A stretch of DNA of 64,000 nt from Methylomicrobium agile (GCF_000733855.1 NZ_JPOJ01000001.1:1612001-1676000); one strand, 5' to 3'; numbered from the stretch's first letter, positions 53,108 to 62,795 are shown. Translations and numbers: made by a program. The notes: generated from the letters alone by a model not told the origin.

Positions 53108-53349
53108 AATTTATCGAAGGCGGGCTATATCGATTTTAAAAGACCTGTTCAAGGATTAGGCTATCTCGTCATTATTGTTAACTTTTGCACCGTATTTGAC
53201 AACTCTCTTTTTTCGCTCGGAAGTCGACTAACTCAGAGGTTGAAGACTAACAATCCAACGGATTGGATATTATCGTGTATTTGGGATAAGTGAGCTTTTT
53301 CTTAAGTGTTGAATATAGAATCTATTAATCATTAAATTTTTAAAATAAC

Positions 53350-54660
53350 ATGCAGAATCAATCCATTTTGTTGCCTACGATTATTTGGCCTTACGGCGAA
53401 ACTTTAATTCGTTTGTCGCTGAGTCTGATATTAGGTTTGTTAATCGGGCTCGAGCGAGAAAGACGCGACAAAGAAGCCGGTCTTAGAACATTCGGATTTA
53501 TTGGATTACTCGGCGGAATAGGAGGCGCAATGGGGGAAAATTTTGCCTTACTGAGCCTTTTCCTGGTCGGGCTATTGACGTATACCCTAAATATTCAATT
53601 ATTGCATACTAAAAAAACTATCGAGTTAACAACCTCCGCCGCCATGTTAATCACCTGTTTCGCTGGCATTCTATGCGGACAAGGACATACCATTTCTCCC
53701 GCGGCGGTTATGGTTATAGTCACCGCACTTTTGGCCTTGAAAGAACCTCTAAGCGGTTTTTCGGTCGGATTAACGGAAAGCGAACTACGTTCTGCACTAC
53801 TTTTGGCGATTCTGGCCATTGTTATTTATCCGGCACTACCATCCGGTTCAATTGGTCCCTGGAAATTGATCGATCCAAGAGCGACATGGGTGACAGTCAT
53901 ATTAATTTCAGGCATAGGATTTGCCAACTATGTTCTTTTAAAGATTTATGGCGCGCGAGGCACGGAAATTTCGGGTTTTTTAGGAGGATTGGTAAATAGT
54001 AATTTTACTGTCATTGAACTTACCCGTCGCCTTAAAGATAACGATAAGTTGGTCGACTATGCTTATAGAAGCATATTATTGGCAACAACGGCGATGTTAG
54101 CGCGTAATGCGATGCTCTTGCTTATCCTGGCGCCAAATGTTTTATTAAATAATTGGCTGGCGTTTGTATTGATGTTTTTTACAAGCGCCGTTTTGGTTTT
54201 AATCAGCCAGCGTAGTGGTAGAGCTATCGTCGAAAACGAACCCATACAATTAAAACTGGGTTTACCGTTTTCTTTATGGACTGCCTTGAAATATGGTTTT
54301 ATATTTCTAGTCATTCACATATTTGGAACAATATCCCAAAGTATTTTCGGAGAAACCGGATTTTATACCGTTAGCATTATTGGCGGGTTAATGTCGAGCG
54401 CCAGTGCCGTGGCCGCTTCAGCCAATCTTGCGTCGCACGGAAGCATTTCGGCAGCACTCGCAAGTAAGGCTTCGATATTGGCTTCGTTTGCAAGCATTGC
54501 TTTTAGTTTTTCATTTGTTCTTCAAACCAGAAATGGTTCTTTGATTAGAAAATTAGTTACTTCTCTATTTTTTGTAGCCGTTGCGGGGCTTACAGGGACA
54601 ATTTTTTCAGAAAGGTTCTTGCCGATATTAATCGGCTTATACGAATCAAGGATGGGATAG
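53350..54660 (+). CDS. MgtC/SapB-type membrane protein with DUF4010
   Basis: A 436-residue membrane protein. The N-terminal part has the MgtC/SapB signature LSLILGLLIGLERERRDKEA and GLRTFGFIGLLGGIGG; the rest is DUF4010, a further set of about eight helices with LSSASAVAASANLASHGSIS-like repeats near the end (GGLMSSASAVAASANLASHG). Members are linked to magnesium or acid stress; the long DUF4010 form is uncharacterised. AT-rich. Confidence 0.85.
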   Translation: MQNQSILLPTIIWPYGETLIRLSLSLILGLLIGLERERRDKEAGLRTFGFIGLLGGIGGAMGENFALLSLFLVGLLTYTLNIQLLHTKKTIELTTSAAMLITCFAGILCGQGHTISPAAVMVIVTALLALKEPLSGFSVGLTESELRSALLLAILAIVIYPALPSGSIGPWKLIDPRATWVTVILISGIGFANYVLLKIYGARGTEISGFLGGLVNSNFTVIELTRRLKDNDKLVDYAYRSILLATTAMLARNAMLLLILAPNVLLNNWLAFVLMFFTSAVLVLISQRSGRAIVENEPIQLKLGLPFSLWTALKYGFIFLVIHIFGTISQSIFGETGFYTVSIIGGLMSSASAVAASANLASHGSISAALASKASILASFASIAFSFSFVLQTRNGSLIRKLVTSLFFVAVAGLTGTIFSERFLPILIGLYESRMG

Positions 54661-55076
54661 CGATGGAACGGTAATTGTATTTAACAGGCTCAGAATTAAA
54701 ATTCTGAAACCCTTGTAGTAAGCGGATTGCAGGCAATCGTTCGATCGTCTCTCTCCTATCGGTGGTATTCAACCAAAATCATGCGTTTATTTAAACCATT
54801 AAAAACATCTTTTTTGAGCGGACGCACCCTCCCGTTTAAATCAAATTGATGGCATGTACATTCAAGGGAAATGAAAATAAGTCTAAGTCCTTCAAGGGTT
54901 TTTAAATATCTGGACTAATCGGGTCAGCCCCTTCGGAATTACTACTTTATATGATGGCACACAGTTTGCTTTTTCCTTTGCGAAGTAATAAGAATCTTTT
55001 TATCCAATCATGGACAATCCCTGCATGAGTGAATTTTGCACGGCTCATGACGGTTCTTTCACATACGAGGTAAAGC
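54661..55076. other. AT-rich intergenic region
   Basis: No gene, repeat or RNA is recognised. GAGG at 55067-55070 serves as the ribosome-binding site of yfdX. A hairpin is not evident. Confidence 0.5.
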
Positions 55077-56018
55077 ATGAAAAGTTATCAATTGAAAAAA
55101 TCCGGCCTAGCGATAGCCATCGTATTAGCCGCGTCTGTTGGAACAATGCAGTCGATTTCGGCGGCTCCCCCTACCGCTACAGTTGGCCCTTCGGCGAAGT
55201 TGGGAGATAAAGAGTCCCAGTCTTTGAAGCAAAAATTTCTGGGCGAAAGACAGGTACAAGTCGAGCATGAAGCATTGGAAGCTATCGCCGGTACTCAAAA
55301 TGCATTGATAGCCTTGCAAAAACAGGATTCGAAAAAGACAAAGGCATTATTGCAGGAGGTTTCGGGTAAGCTGGATATTGTTTTGGCTAAATACCCAGAT
55401 CTTGAACTCATTCCGGCCAATGTCGAAGCCGATGTCAACGATTTCGAACTGAACGGCAAGTCCGCCGACGTCAAGGATGTGCAGACCCTGCTTAACCAAA
55501 CCGATACCCTTCTGGCGAAACACAAAGTCCAAGATGCCCGTAAAATTCTGGACCAGTTGGTCAGTGAAGTGCGAATTACCACCACAAGCATTCCTTTAGG
55601 CACATTCCCTGCCGCCATTAAAGACATCATTGCCCTCATCGACAAAGGCAAAATGGATGAAGCTAAAACGGCGTTATACGAAACCCTAAATACGCTGGTC
55701 GACATTACTGAAATGATTCCTTTGCCGCTGTTGCGGGCGGAATCGATGTTAACGGAAGCGTCTGAGTTGGAGCATAAAGAGGATCTATCGCAGCAAGCCA
55801 GCCGAGAAGCCATTCAAAAATTGACCAATGATGCCAAAAGTCAATTGTTATTGGCCGAAACATTGGGCTATGGTGAAAAAGAGGATTACAAGCTGCTTTA
55901 TACCGCTATTGACGATATAAAGGACGTAATTCATTCAAAAAAATCCGCGGCTGCTTGGGATAAGGTCAAAAGTACCTTCTTAAATCTCAAGAATAAAGTG
56001 ATTCATCCGGAAAAATAA
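55077..56018 (+). CDS. yfdX: YfdX family periplasmic protein
   Basis: A 313-residue exported protein. Signal peptide about 1-30, ending SISAAPP. The body is helical: EALEAIAGTQNALIALQKQD, KTKALLQEVSGKLDIVLAKY, and TEMIPLPLLRAESMLTEASE are the usual family blocks. Family members have been linked to stress responses in enterics; the function is unclear. GAGG lies 6 bases before the ATG. Confidence 0.9.
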   Translation: MKSYQLKKSGLAIAIVLAASVGTMQSISAAPPTATVGPSAKLGDKESQSLKQKFLGERQVQVEHEALEAIAGTQNALIALQKQDSKKTKALLQEVSGKLDIVLAKYPDLELIPANVEADVNDFELNGKSADVKDVQTLLNQTDTLLAKHKVQDARKILDQLVSEVRITTTSIPLGTFPAAIKDIIALIDKGKMDEAKTALYETLNTLVDITEMIPLPLLRAESMLTEASELEHKEDLSQQASREAIQKLTNDAKSQLLLAETLGYGEKEDYKLLYTAIDDIKDVIHSKKSAAAWDKVKSTFLNLKNKVIHPEK

Positions 56019-56530
56019 ATATTAAAACTCTAGCCGAGTAAAGTCGGTGAATAGAAAAACCAAGCTTCAAAGCGAGGCGGATTGCCTAGCGGCGAATCCG
56101 CCCTACAAGAGCTACAAGGATGTGCTGAATGAAGTGAAGCGCGTCGTTCGTGATCGCGCACCCTATGTCAACGCAAGAAAGCGCCTCTCTCGCGAACGAT
56201 GCGCTTCCCGATGGTCAGCGCATTCTACGAGCTATCGATATGGGTTTGCACGGAATATGCGCAGAGCGACTCGAAGTCAAAATCGCAGCAAGGGTTGCCG
56301 GGGAGGGTTATAGGCTTTCTTAAGCTTTATATTCTCGAAGCATGGCTTTAAGTGATTCCAGATGCGCGTAAGTAGGGTATTGACATTTTACGCCTACGCA
56401 ATCAAGGCTACGCCTACCCGCCGAAGATTGGGAGCTGGAATCGTGGCCCCCGATGCCGAAGCTACGCACCGCCATACAGTCCTTTTATAGCGGGCAGTGG
56501 GTGCGGGAAACATAAATATTCTACCGTTTT
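56019..56530. other. Repeat-derived intergenic region
   Basis: A partial copy of the GCAAAACGCC-family repeat lies at 56064-56110 (CTTCAAAGCGAGGCGGATTG ... CCGCCCTACAAGA), followed by an inverted pair GCGCGTCGTTCG / CGAACGATGCGC near 56138-56208. The right part (56340-56530) shows no gene. Confidence 0.6.
56064..56110. repeat. GCAAAACGCC-family repeat, right-half copy 3
   Basis: CTTCAAAGCGAGGCGGATTG, then CTAGCGGCGAATCCGCCCTA and CAAGA, matching the right halves of 47481-47574 and 48983-49065. The left half is absent. Confidence 0.8.
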
Positions 56531-57601
56531 TCAACAGCCCGTTATATTTTCGGTCTTGGGATGTTGTTTAGGATCGGCGATCTTGGCCGCAGCCGCTTGT
56601 TCGAGCGCGTTATATAGCGCATTCGCGTGCTCGATCCGTTCAATTGATGATGGTAAATGCTCGGAAGGCGGCGCCGAAAAATTTGCAGGGATATTAGGAA
56701 TGTCGACAAATTTACAGATGGCTTTCCAATATTCCGGCTCCCGGCACAGGCGCTGATACGACACCAACATCACATTCTGCGGGTTGTGCTCGGCAAGAAA
56801 TTCGAGCAGGTACTGATAATATTGGCACCAACGGTCTAGCCAGTAGTCGAGGGTTTTTGGATCGCCTTCGATGGGTTGATTTTTTTTAAAAATAAAAGGC
56901 CTGTGGGTAGCGCCGAACTCATGATGAGCAAGTAACTCCATATAAGTCCGAGTAAATGGCGGACTCGTGAGGAACTTATTGTGTTGATTCAGAAGACTAC
57001 TGGCCTGGTCATGGGGATCGCGGAAAAGAATCAAAATGGCTGCGTGGTTACAGTAGCGTGCCAGGCTTTTTATTCTGAGAATATGATTGTTGTTTTTTGC
57101 GAGATAGCGCGCTTTGCCGTACTTCTTACACACAAGATCCTGATAACTTTCGAACGCGCGATGGGTCTCCAAAGAAATCTCGTGAGGTCTTAGACTTGTG
57201 CGCTGAATATATTCCTTTCCATGAAAGGTACGCCAGAAAACTTCCTCGAGCGCTTCCGGTGAATCAAAGTCAACTTCGATCCCGTCGCCATGAGCGCGCT
57301 CACTTTTGATGCGAACCTTCTTATTTTTTGACGTCATTCGTCGCCAAAGATTGGGTGCCATGACAAAGGGCATGTCGTCGTAGGTCAAAGATGCAAATTG
57401 ACCGGACTCGTACAACGATCTCATCAAAATAGTTGTCCCAGCGCGGGCAAGCCCTGTGATGAAGACCGGCCTATGAGTCAATTCAGATGCTTTTTTTTCT
57501 TCGAAAATCGAGCATTCCAAATCAAATAGAAACTCGTTTATAAATGATGAACCGAGAATAAAGCGATGAAGGATCTGATCAGAAATCGAATAACCGGTCA
57601 T
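56531..57601 (-). CDS. Sulfotransferase family protein
   Basis: A 356-residue PAPS-dependent sulfotransferase. The 5'-phosphosulfate-binding loop is VFITGLARAGTTILMRSLYE (P-loop about 50-57) and the 3'-phosphate-binding segment is AAILILFRDPHDQASSLLNQ near 190-210. Domain order and size fit the sulfotransferase_3 group that modifies sugars or lipids. It is the last gene of a leftward operon, overlapping a small membrane-protein gene by 4 bases. The acceptor is unknown. Confidence 0.88.
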   Translation of the reverse strand: MTGYSISDQILHRFILGSSFINEFLFDLECSIFEEKKASELTHRPVFITGLARAGTTILMRSLYESGQFASLTYDDMPFVMAPNLWRRMTSKNKKVRIKSERAHGDGIEVDFDSPEALEEVFWRTFHGKEYIQRTSLRPHEISLETHRAFESYQDLVCKKYGKARYLAKNNNHILRIKSLARYCNHAAILILFRDPHDQASSLLNQHNKFLTSPPFTRTYMELLAHHEFGATHRPFIFKKNQPIEGDPKTLDYWLDRWCQYYQYLLEFLAEHNPQNVMLVSYQRLCREPEYWKAICKFVDIPNIPANFSAPPSEHLPSSIERIEHANALYNALEQAAAAKIADPKQHPKTENITGC

Positions 57602-57966
57602 CTAGAAAATTTCATTCGAATCATGAGGTATACAACCGATGTGGCAACCATTATCGATAACGTGAACGGCTTTGTGAGATCGACGATCGTCCTGATGAAG
57701 GAGGGTGAAAGCGCCCAAGAAATAAGCAGAATGGGCGCCATGATCAGAGCGATTAATATCGGCAGGAATACACTTTGCTTAAAGATCCGAAACGCATAGA
57801 CCGGTAGAATTTTTTCTTTCCAATCATCGGAAATATGTTTTGATAAGAGTATCTTTTTTGATCTATGCAGTGTATCGACCAAAGTTCTAGCTGTTTTGGG
57901 CAGAGGCAACCACAGTACCATTTCACTACTCAGACAGGTAGCGCCAATAATGGCTAATTCATTCAT
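57598..57966 (-). CDS. Small membrane protein in the sulfotransferase operon
   Basis: A 122-residue protein with two hydrophobic segments (about 66-90, FLPILIALIMAPILLISWAL, and 98-116, PFTLSIMVATSVVYLMIRM) and a charged middle (KHISDDWKEKILP). It overlaps the sulfotransferase gene by ATGA and lies 18 bases after the next small gene. No family is recognised. Confidence 0.65.
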   Translation of the reverse strand: MNELAIIGATCLSSEMVLWLPLPKTARTLVDTLHRSKKILLSKHISDDWKEKILPVYAFRIFKQSVFLPILIALIMAPILLISWALSPSFIRTIVDLTKPFTLSIMVATSVVYLMIRMKFSR

Positions 57967-57984
57967 ATTTTTTCTTTGAATTTT

Positions 57985-58200
57985 TTAATGCCGTTCGTCA
58001 TGTGCCGGCGAACGATTCTTTCTCTTTTTTAACGCCCGCTTGATGGGATAGTAAATGACGGCAAATATGCTGAGAAAGATCGAGGCAATGATACCCAGGA
58101 CACTTGCAATAACACCGGCCCCCATGCCAGGGCCAATGTAGGCGTATGCCGGCGTTGACATTAAGATAAAAATCAGAAAGGGTAAATAGCTAGTTTTCAT
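57985..58200 (-). CDS. 71-residue membrane protein (YIGPGMGAG type)
   Basis: A signal-like N-terminus (SYLPFLIFILMSTPAYA), then the motif YIGPGMGAGVIASVLGIIAS, a second helix and a basic tail KRALKKRKNRS. Similar small proteins with IGPGxG occur beside membrane-transfer enzymes, role unknown. The 3' end of the upstream arylsulfotransferase-like gene overlaps its 5' end by 11 bases. Confidence 0.7.
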   Translation of the reverse strand: MKTSYLPFLIFILMSTPAYAYIGPGMGAGVIASVLGIIASIFLSIFAVIYYPIKRALKKRKNRSPAHDERH

Positions 58201-59554
58201 AACATTGGCTCTCTTTTATGGCGTTTCGTATCCGGTCTCCACGCGCTCTAGAGATTAACCGAGACCATGATACGTAGTAGACTTTGCCGTTCGATGCGCG
58301 GTTGATATATTGCCAGATAATCTCTCCCCGGTTATTGAACTGGAGCAATCGCCCATAGTTCGTTTCCTCGACAAAGATCTCATCGGAACTGATGATTTTT
58401 CCGCGACCTTCCGTGGGGGTGCGGATATCCAGAGATGTAAACGCATTCTGGAAAGGGGAGGTAACGGAATCCGACTGAAAATCGAAAATATACACATTGT
58501 TTGAACTATCGACAACCAGGTTTTCAGTGGATTTATCAAATTCAAATCTGGCATGATTGTCAAAGACGCTGATTCTGTGATCATCCAAAATGTTGACATC
58601 GTGTTGATGGATCCACGGTCCCTGCTTGTACCAGAGCACTTGATTGGCACTGGGGCGGTACAATAAGATCATGGATAAATTGCGGATGCTCAGAAAGATG
58701 TCGCCCGTTTTCCAATAGAGGCCATCTTTCCGAACCGGTTGAATATCATTCAGATGGATTGGATCGTCATTGTAGCGGCCCATCCCGTAAATCAGGTAGC
58801 CCAAACCGTTCTGATCCAGTATGGAGATGATGGACTTTTCTGAAAGCACCTTTCCATCAGGGGTAAGCAATGCAATCCCATCATCGGAAAATTGCTTGCT
58901 GCCGATTTTTACCGTTTTGGGTACAAAATGTTTGGGAATCCAGAAATTGCCCTTGTCGTCTCTTTCAATTGAATGGTGATATGAAGCTTGGTCATTTATT
59001 AGGCTGAGATTGGAACAAAGATCGGCTGAAAGCAAAGGACCTTGTACTCCTGTTAGGATCGATCCGTTGTTCAATAAATAGGCGTGTTGGTTGCGAAACC
59101 GCTTTGTCGCATGATCGACTTCTAGATGATTGACCCGTTTTGATTGTTTCCAGAGCGGGTCCACATCAAAATGCCATCGATGCAAGGTTTCCTGAGTGTT
59201 CAAATCAACCAATTCGGACACGGACATGCCAAGATCAAAGTCATAGCGATTGAGCAGGAGGTAGCCTAAATCGGGACGCTCTCCGGCTTGATAATTGAAC
59301 ACAAACCCGGAGTGACCATCGAATCGCTGTTCGTGCGCTTCCATGGCGGCTTTGCCATGCTTGCCTTTAACGATTGTCTTGGCGGTAGACGGAATGGCTG
59401 CGATGGTATCGGCCCATGCGCCAAATTGACCGGAATTTCCTCCTTCGTGATAATAGCGTACGGCGGCGCCAAAGAAAACTGTCCCCGCCACACCAAAAAT
59501 TCCAAGGAGAACGACAATCCAGACTTCAATTTTTTTAAATAAAAACTCTTCCAT
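58190..59554 (-). CDS. Arylsulfotransferase (ASST)-like membrane-anchored protein
   Basis: A 454-residue protein: one N-terminal membrane helix (about 9-29), then a beta-propeller-like body. Family-type features are INDQASYHHSIERDDKGNFW, GLYWKTGDIFLSIRNLSMIL, YKQGPWIHQHDVNILDDHRI and ISVFDNHAR near 300-320, with His residues where ASST enzymes have catalytic His. ASST is a PAPS-independent sulfotransferase acting in the periplasm. Together with the cytosolic-type sulfotransferase this operon would have two sulfotransfer steps. An in-frame GTG at 59575 is possible; I use the ATG at 59554. Confidence 0.85.
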   Translation of the reverse strand: MEEFLFKKIEVWIVVLLGIFGVAGTVFFGAAVRYYHEGGNSGQFGAWADTIAAIPSTAKTIVKGKHGKAAMEAHEQRFDGHSGFVFNYQAGERPDLGYLLLNRYDFDLGMSVSELVDLNTQETLHRWHFDVDPLWKQSKRVNHLEVDHATKRFRNQHAYLLNNGSILTGVQGPLLSADLCSNLSLINDQASYHHSIERDDKGNFWIPKHFVPKTVKIGSKQFSDDGIALLTPDGKVLSEKSIISILDQNGLGYLIYGMGRYNDDPIHLNDIQPVRKDGLYWKTGDIFLSIRNLSMILLYRPSANQVLWYKQGPWIHQHDVNILDDHRISVFDNHARFEFDKSTENLVVDSSNNVYIFDFQSDSVTSPFQNAFTSLDIRTPTEGRGKIISSDEIFVEETNYGRLLQFNNRGEIIWQYINRASNGKVYYVSWSRLISRARGDRIRNAIKESQCYEN

Positions 59555-60001
59555 CGTATTAGTGATCAATGGCACAAGGAACCCAATAACAGTTCCTAAT
59601 TATCTGGCCGTTTAGATTTTCTAACTGACCGGGATAATAACACAACCTGTAGGGGAAGCAATTAAGAATTTAAAATGGCGGAACCGGTTTACCGGTTCCG
59701 CCATTGGGAGCGGAGCACGCGGCCGGCCTGTTTTTGCAAGGGCCGTAGGGCCGTAGCTCCGATTAGCGAAGCGTAATCGGAGAAATGCAGGCTGATGGCA
59801 GTTTTGACAAGTTCGTTGATGCGCGGAACCATTTTCTTACAAGGCCGGCCAAGCTATTTTGTCGAACGAGAAGCTCGGGATCGCCCTCCGTTATGCTCTG
59901 TGCCGTTGTTTTGCGAAGCGATTCGCGGGGACGGTCCGGGCTTCGTCCAGCGAGGCTCTCTACCGCTATCGGCGGGAAGGGTTCGGCCGGTTGGCGCCGG
60001 G
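59555..60001. other. Intergenic region with a perfect inverted repeat
   Basis: About 450 bases between two leftward genes. A 15 bp perfect inverted repeat lies at 59674-59705. Near 59745-59785 is a TAGCTCCGATTAGCGAAGCG / CGTAATCGGAG inverted pair typical of dispersed repeats. No gene is accepted, although a rightward frame runs through 59795-60160. Confidence 0.6.
59674..59705. terminator. Perfect hairpin, probable terminator
   Basis: AATGGCGGAACCGGT (59674-59688) and ACCGGTTCCGCCATT (59691-59705) pair completely over a 2-base loop. On the minus strand TTTTAAATT follows, as in an intrinsic terminator. It could end the transcript of the large secreted-protein gene. Confidence 0.75.
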
Positions 60002-62146
60002 CTAACCCTGCAAAAAGGTTATGCGGTTTCTGTATGCGAACCTTCTCTTAATCTCCTGGCCATTCGCGGAAGCGTTGATCCAGCCTCTGGCCTTGAGAAT
60101 AACCGTTTTGGGCACGCGTTTATTCTTGGGAATGCGGGGCCGGGACAAGGCAAAGGTTAATCCCGAAAAGTTGACGTCGTCCAGGGACAGGCTTTTTTCG
60201 GCCGCCACTTCTTCCAGCCGGTTCGTCCACAGGCGCATGAGTTCCGACTGGCCGGCCTGGTCCAGCTCCAAGGTCAGCTTCTTTCCGTTGACGAGCACCC
60301 AATGGCCGGTATAAACATAGGTTTGCAGGGGTTCGGTTTCGGTTAGCGTAAAGGCTCCATCGTCGTTGAACTGTAAGGTCGAATCGTTTGCGCCTGACCT
60401 GGAGCCGAGCCGCCAGACCTTCAGTTTGGACTGGCTGTAGGCGTTCCAGCTACCCAAAAGGCCGTTATTCCCGGAACCGGTACTCGCGTTAATTTTTACG
60501 GACGTTCCCTTGTCATGCCGGATACGCATCACGCCGGTTGCCTGAGAAAAGGTCCAGCCCGGCCCGGCCAAATCCTTTCGCTGGCCGAGCGGTTGGCCGT
60601 CAACCGACACGCCGGACGGCACAAAGGCGACCCGCAGCACTTCGGTCGATGCGGCGTCCGCGGTAACGTAGTCCACCCCGGCGGCGCTGTAACTCACCGA
60701 TTTGACGATCGACGACGAGCCGGTGATATGGGTTTCGCCGGCGGGCGCCCATTCGGGAATCGCCTGCAAGCCGGTCATAAAGTGGCGGATATAATCGCCG
60801 TATCCATCCGTGAACCACTGGCTGTTCACGGTCGGGCCATCGATCACGACACCGTCGGGCCTGGCCATATAAGTCGCCCAGTTGAAAGCCCGGTAGGCTT
60901 TTTCCTTGGCAACCTGATCGCCCGTTCGCGCATAAAGCATGGCGTTGATCGAGGCGTAGCGGGAGGTGTGGCTGCCCATCGGATGCTGGAATTCCTCCTG
61001 TTCCCGGATGATGTTGGCGCCGTATTGCGGGTCGGCGAAGTTTTTCTCGGCCCAGTCAATCAGGCCGCGAACATGGGTTTCCCAGTTCGCGTCGTTTTCC
61101 GGATGCTCCATCAGATAACGGGCCAGCATCATCGGATTCAACTGGTTGATGTTGCCGAGGTCGGTTTGAATCGGGATGTCTTCGAAATAGTTGGCCCAGA
61201 CATTGTTTTGCATCGGAAAGGCCATCGTCCAGTTCCACACGCTTTGGCGCGCCGTCCGGTAATCGGCCGTATTGCCCAGCGTCAACCGGATCAGTTCATC
61301 GAACAGTGCGATCGCACCGACTACCTGCGCGCAGTAGTTCTCCCGGATCTGCCCGGTTTGGGCATGGACGCGAAACGGCCAGGGCGATTGGGTGGAATCT
61401 CCGGTCCGTACCTTGCTTGCCAGCACATCGGCCGCGTGGATGGCGGCATCCCGATACCGGACGTTCCCGCTAAACCGGTAGAGCTGCAGCCAGCCGTAAC
61501 CCAATTCGCCCACTTTGTCCGGTTCGAGATAGAAGGTTCCGTCCCCGCGGCCCGACTCGTCCCCGTAGGCGGCTCCCCGATAGGTCAGAGAACCGGCATC
61601 GCCGCTGGCATAGGGCACACTGCTCCAAACCCAGTCGGAGGGCGTCATGCCGTTATCCAACTGGTGAACGGCCAATTCCTCGACCTTTTGCATGACCGCG
61701 AGATTGCCGGAATACGCATAATATTTCAGCGCCGATTCTATCAGCATGGCGTAGAGTCCCGCCGGATTGTGCGGCCAGTTGGCCATCTGCTGGGTATCGG
61801 GATTGAGATAACTTTGGCTGAAGTAGGCGGGCTTCCCGGTAGCGGGATCGTTGGGAACGCGGTTAAGGAAATAATCCCAGGCCCTGGCCATCACCTCGCC
61901 ATAGCCGTGCGCCGGATTGGGCGTCCACGGTATGATTTTCTTGCCGCTATCCAAAACGACGGCATGGCCGTTCAATTTATCGGCTTTCGCCGCTTCCACC
62001 GCGTTTAACCCGGGCAGCAAAAACTGAGAGATTCCCAGGATCAGGGCAGCCGTCCGTATCCGGCTGAAGCGTGGCAACCGCCAGCGGCGGCTGCGTATCT
62101 TCTGGGGGCGGCGCGGGGCCGCTAACGTGTATTCGGCGTTGTTCAT
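60002..62146 (-). CDS. Large secreted protein with an alpha/alpha-toroid, carbohydrate-active type
   Basis: A 714-residue exported protein. After a basic N-terminus and hydrophobic segment (about 25-50, AALILGISQFLLPGLNAVEA) comes an alpha/alpha-barrel-like region from about 70 to 490, rich in aromatic and acidic loops such as GYGEVMARAWDYFLNRVPND, MTPSDWVWSSVPYASGDAGS and ESGRGDGTFYLEPDKVGELG. A beta-rich module and a lipocalin-like C-terminal domain follow (SLTYRGAAYG is in the barrel; WRLGSRSGANDSTLQFNDDG opens the last part). The fold suggests a polysaccharide lyase, epimerase or hydrolase. Substrate and class are not determined. AAGGAT lies 5 bases before the ATG at 62146. It is adjacent to, but separate from, the sulfotransferase operon. 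Confidence 0.7.
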   Translation of the reverse strand: MNNAEYTLAAPRRPQKIRSRRWRLPRFSRIRTAALILGISQFLLPGLNAVEAAKADKLNGHAVVLDSGKKIIPWTPNPAHGYGEVMARAWDYFLNRVPNDPATGKPAYFSQSYLNPDTQQMANWPHNPAGLYAMLIESALKYYAYSGNLAVMQKVEELAVHQLDNGMTPSDWVWSSVPYASGDAGSLTYRGAAYGDESGRGDGTFYLEPDKVGELGYGWLQLYRFSGNVRYRDAAIHAADVLASKVRTGDSTQSPWPFRVHAQTGQIRENYCAQVVGAIALFDELIRLTLGNTADYRTARQSVWNWTMAFPMQNNVWANYFEDIPIQTDLGNINQLNPMMLARYLMEHPENDANWETHVRGLIDWAEKNFADPQYGANIIREQEEFQHPMGSHTSRYASINAMLYARTGDQVAKEKAYRAFNWATYMARPDGVVIDGPTVNSQWFTDGYGDYIRHFMTGLQAIPEWAPAGETHITGSSSIVKSVSYSAAGVDYVTADAASTEVLRVAFVPSGVSVDGQPLGQRKDLAGPGWTFSQATGVMRIRHDKGTSVKINASTGSGNNGLLGSWNAYSQSKLKVWRLGSRSGANDSTLQFNDDGAFTLTETEPLQTYVYTGHWVLVNGKKLTLELDQAGQSELMRLWTNRLEEVAAEKSLSLDDVNFSGLTFALSRPRIPKNKRVPKTVILKARGWINASANGQEIKRRFAYRNRITFLQG

Positions 62147-62441
62147 GACGGATCCTTGTTGTCTAATGGTTCGGTTTCGCTGCGATCGGTGCATCGCAAG
62201 AAGCTGGCGGGCATCGTTTTCCGGCAGAACCGTTTGCCCAAGCGGATTGTTTTTCGCCCCTGTCATCCCGTTTCAGGATTTATCGGCAGTTGCAAAATAC
62301 CATGCCGGGTTACTCAAGCTGAAGATTAAGACAGCCGGCTTGAAGGCGTCTGTGCGGAAGCACACGTAGAAAGTCGGTATCGGGTAGCGGTGGGGGACGG
62401 CGAGCCGTTTTTGCGGAGAGAAAATCCGGCCTCAAAGCGCG

Positions 62442-62795
62442 TCATCTTTCGTGGCTGATCGACATCACCGCGATTAACAGGAAAGCGATCGCCAGTACCG
62501 GCCAGAAATAGGGCGCCAACATAAAGCAAGCCGCTAAAGCGAGCAATAGCGAGCCCAGAAAAATGAACATTCCGATCCCTAGAAACAGCATGATCGTCAG
62601 GATAACGGCGAGCCCTGCAATCGCCAGAAAGGTCGGGATGGCGGCGATGCGGACGAGCGGGTCGGCGGCCGGTTGGCCATCGATCGTCACGCTCAACCGG
62701 CCCACCTCGGGATGAAACAGGTAGCTGAGAACCGCTATTACGATACCGATGATGATTACTTTGGTTATCAGCCCGGGATTGCGTCGAGTTGCCAT
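62442..62795 (-). CDS. Small membrane protein (117 aa)
   Basis: A hydrophobic protein with about three or four helices: an N-terminal helix (ITKVIIIGIVIAVLSYLF), a small loop with VGRLSVTIDGQPAADP, then FLAIAGLAVILTIMLFLGIG and further helices. GGAG lies 7 bases before the ATG at 62795 (an ATG 3 bases upstream is also possible). No family is recognised. Confidence 0.65.
   Translation of the reverse strand: MATRRNPGLITKVIIIGIVIAVLSYLFHPEVGRLSVTIDGQPAADPLVRIAAIPTFLAIAGLAVILTIMLFLGIGMFIFLGSLLLALAACFMLAPYFWPVLAIAFLLIAVMSISHER

Noticed and set aside
59795..60160. Rightward 121-codon frame upstream of and into the secreted-protein gene
   Set aside because: Overlaps the gene's 3' end on the other strand, and no ribosome-binding site or family is seen.
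60515..62008. Long rightward frame (497 codons) opposite the large secreted protein
   Set aside because: The sense protein has a leader and ribosome-binding site; the antisense product is Arg/Gly/His-rich shadow sequence.
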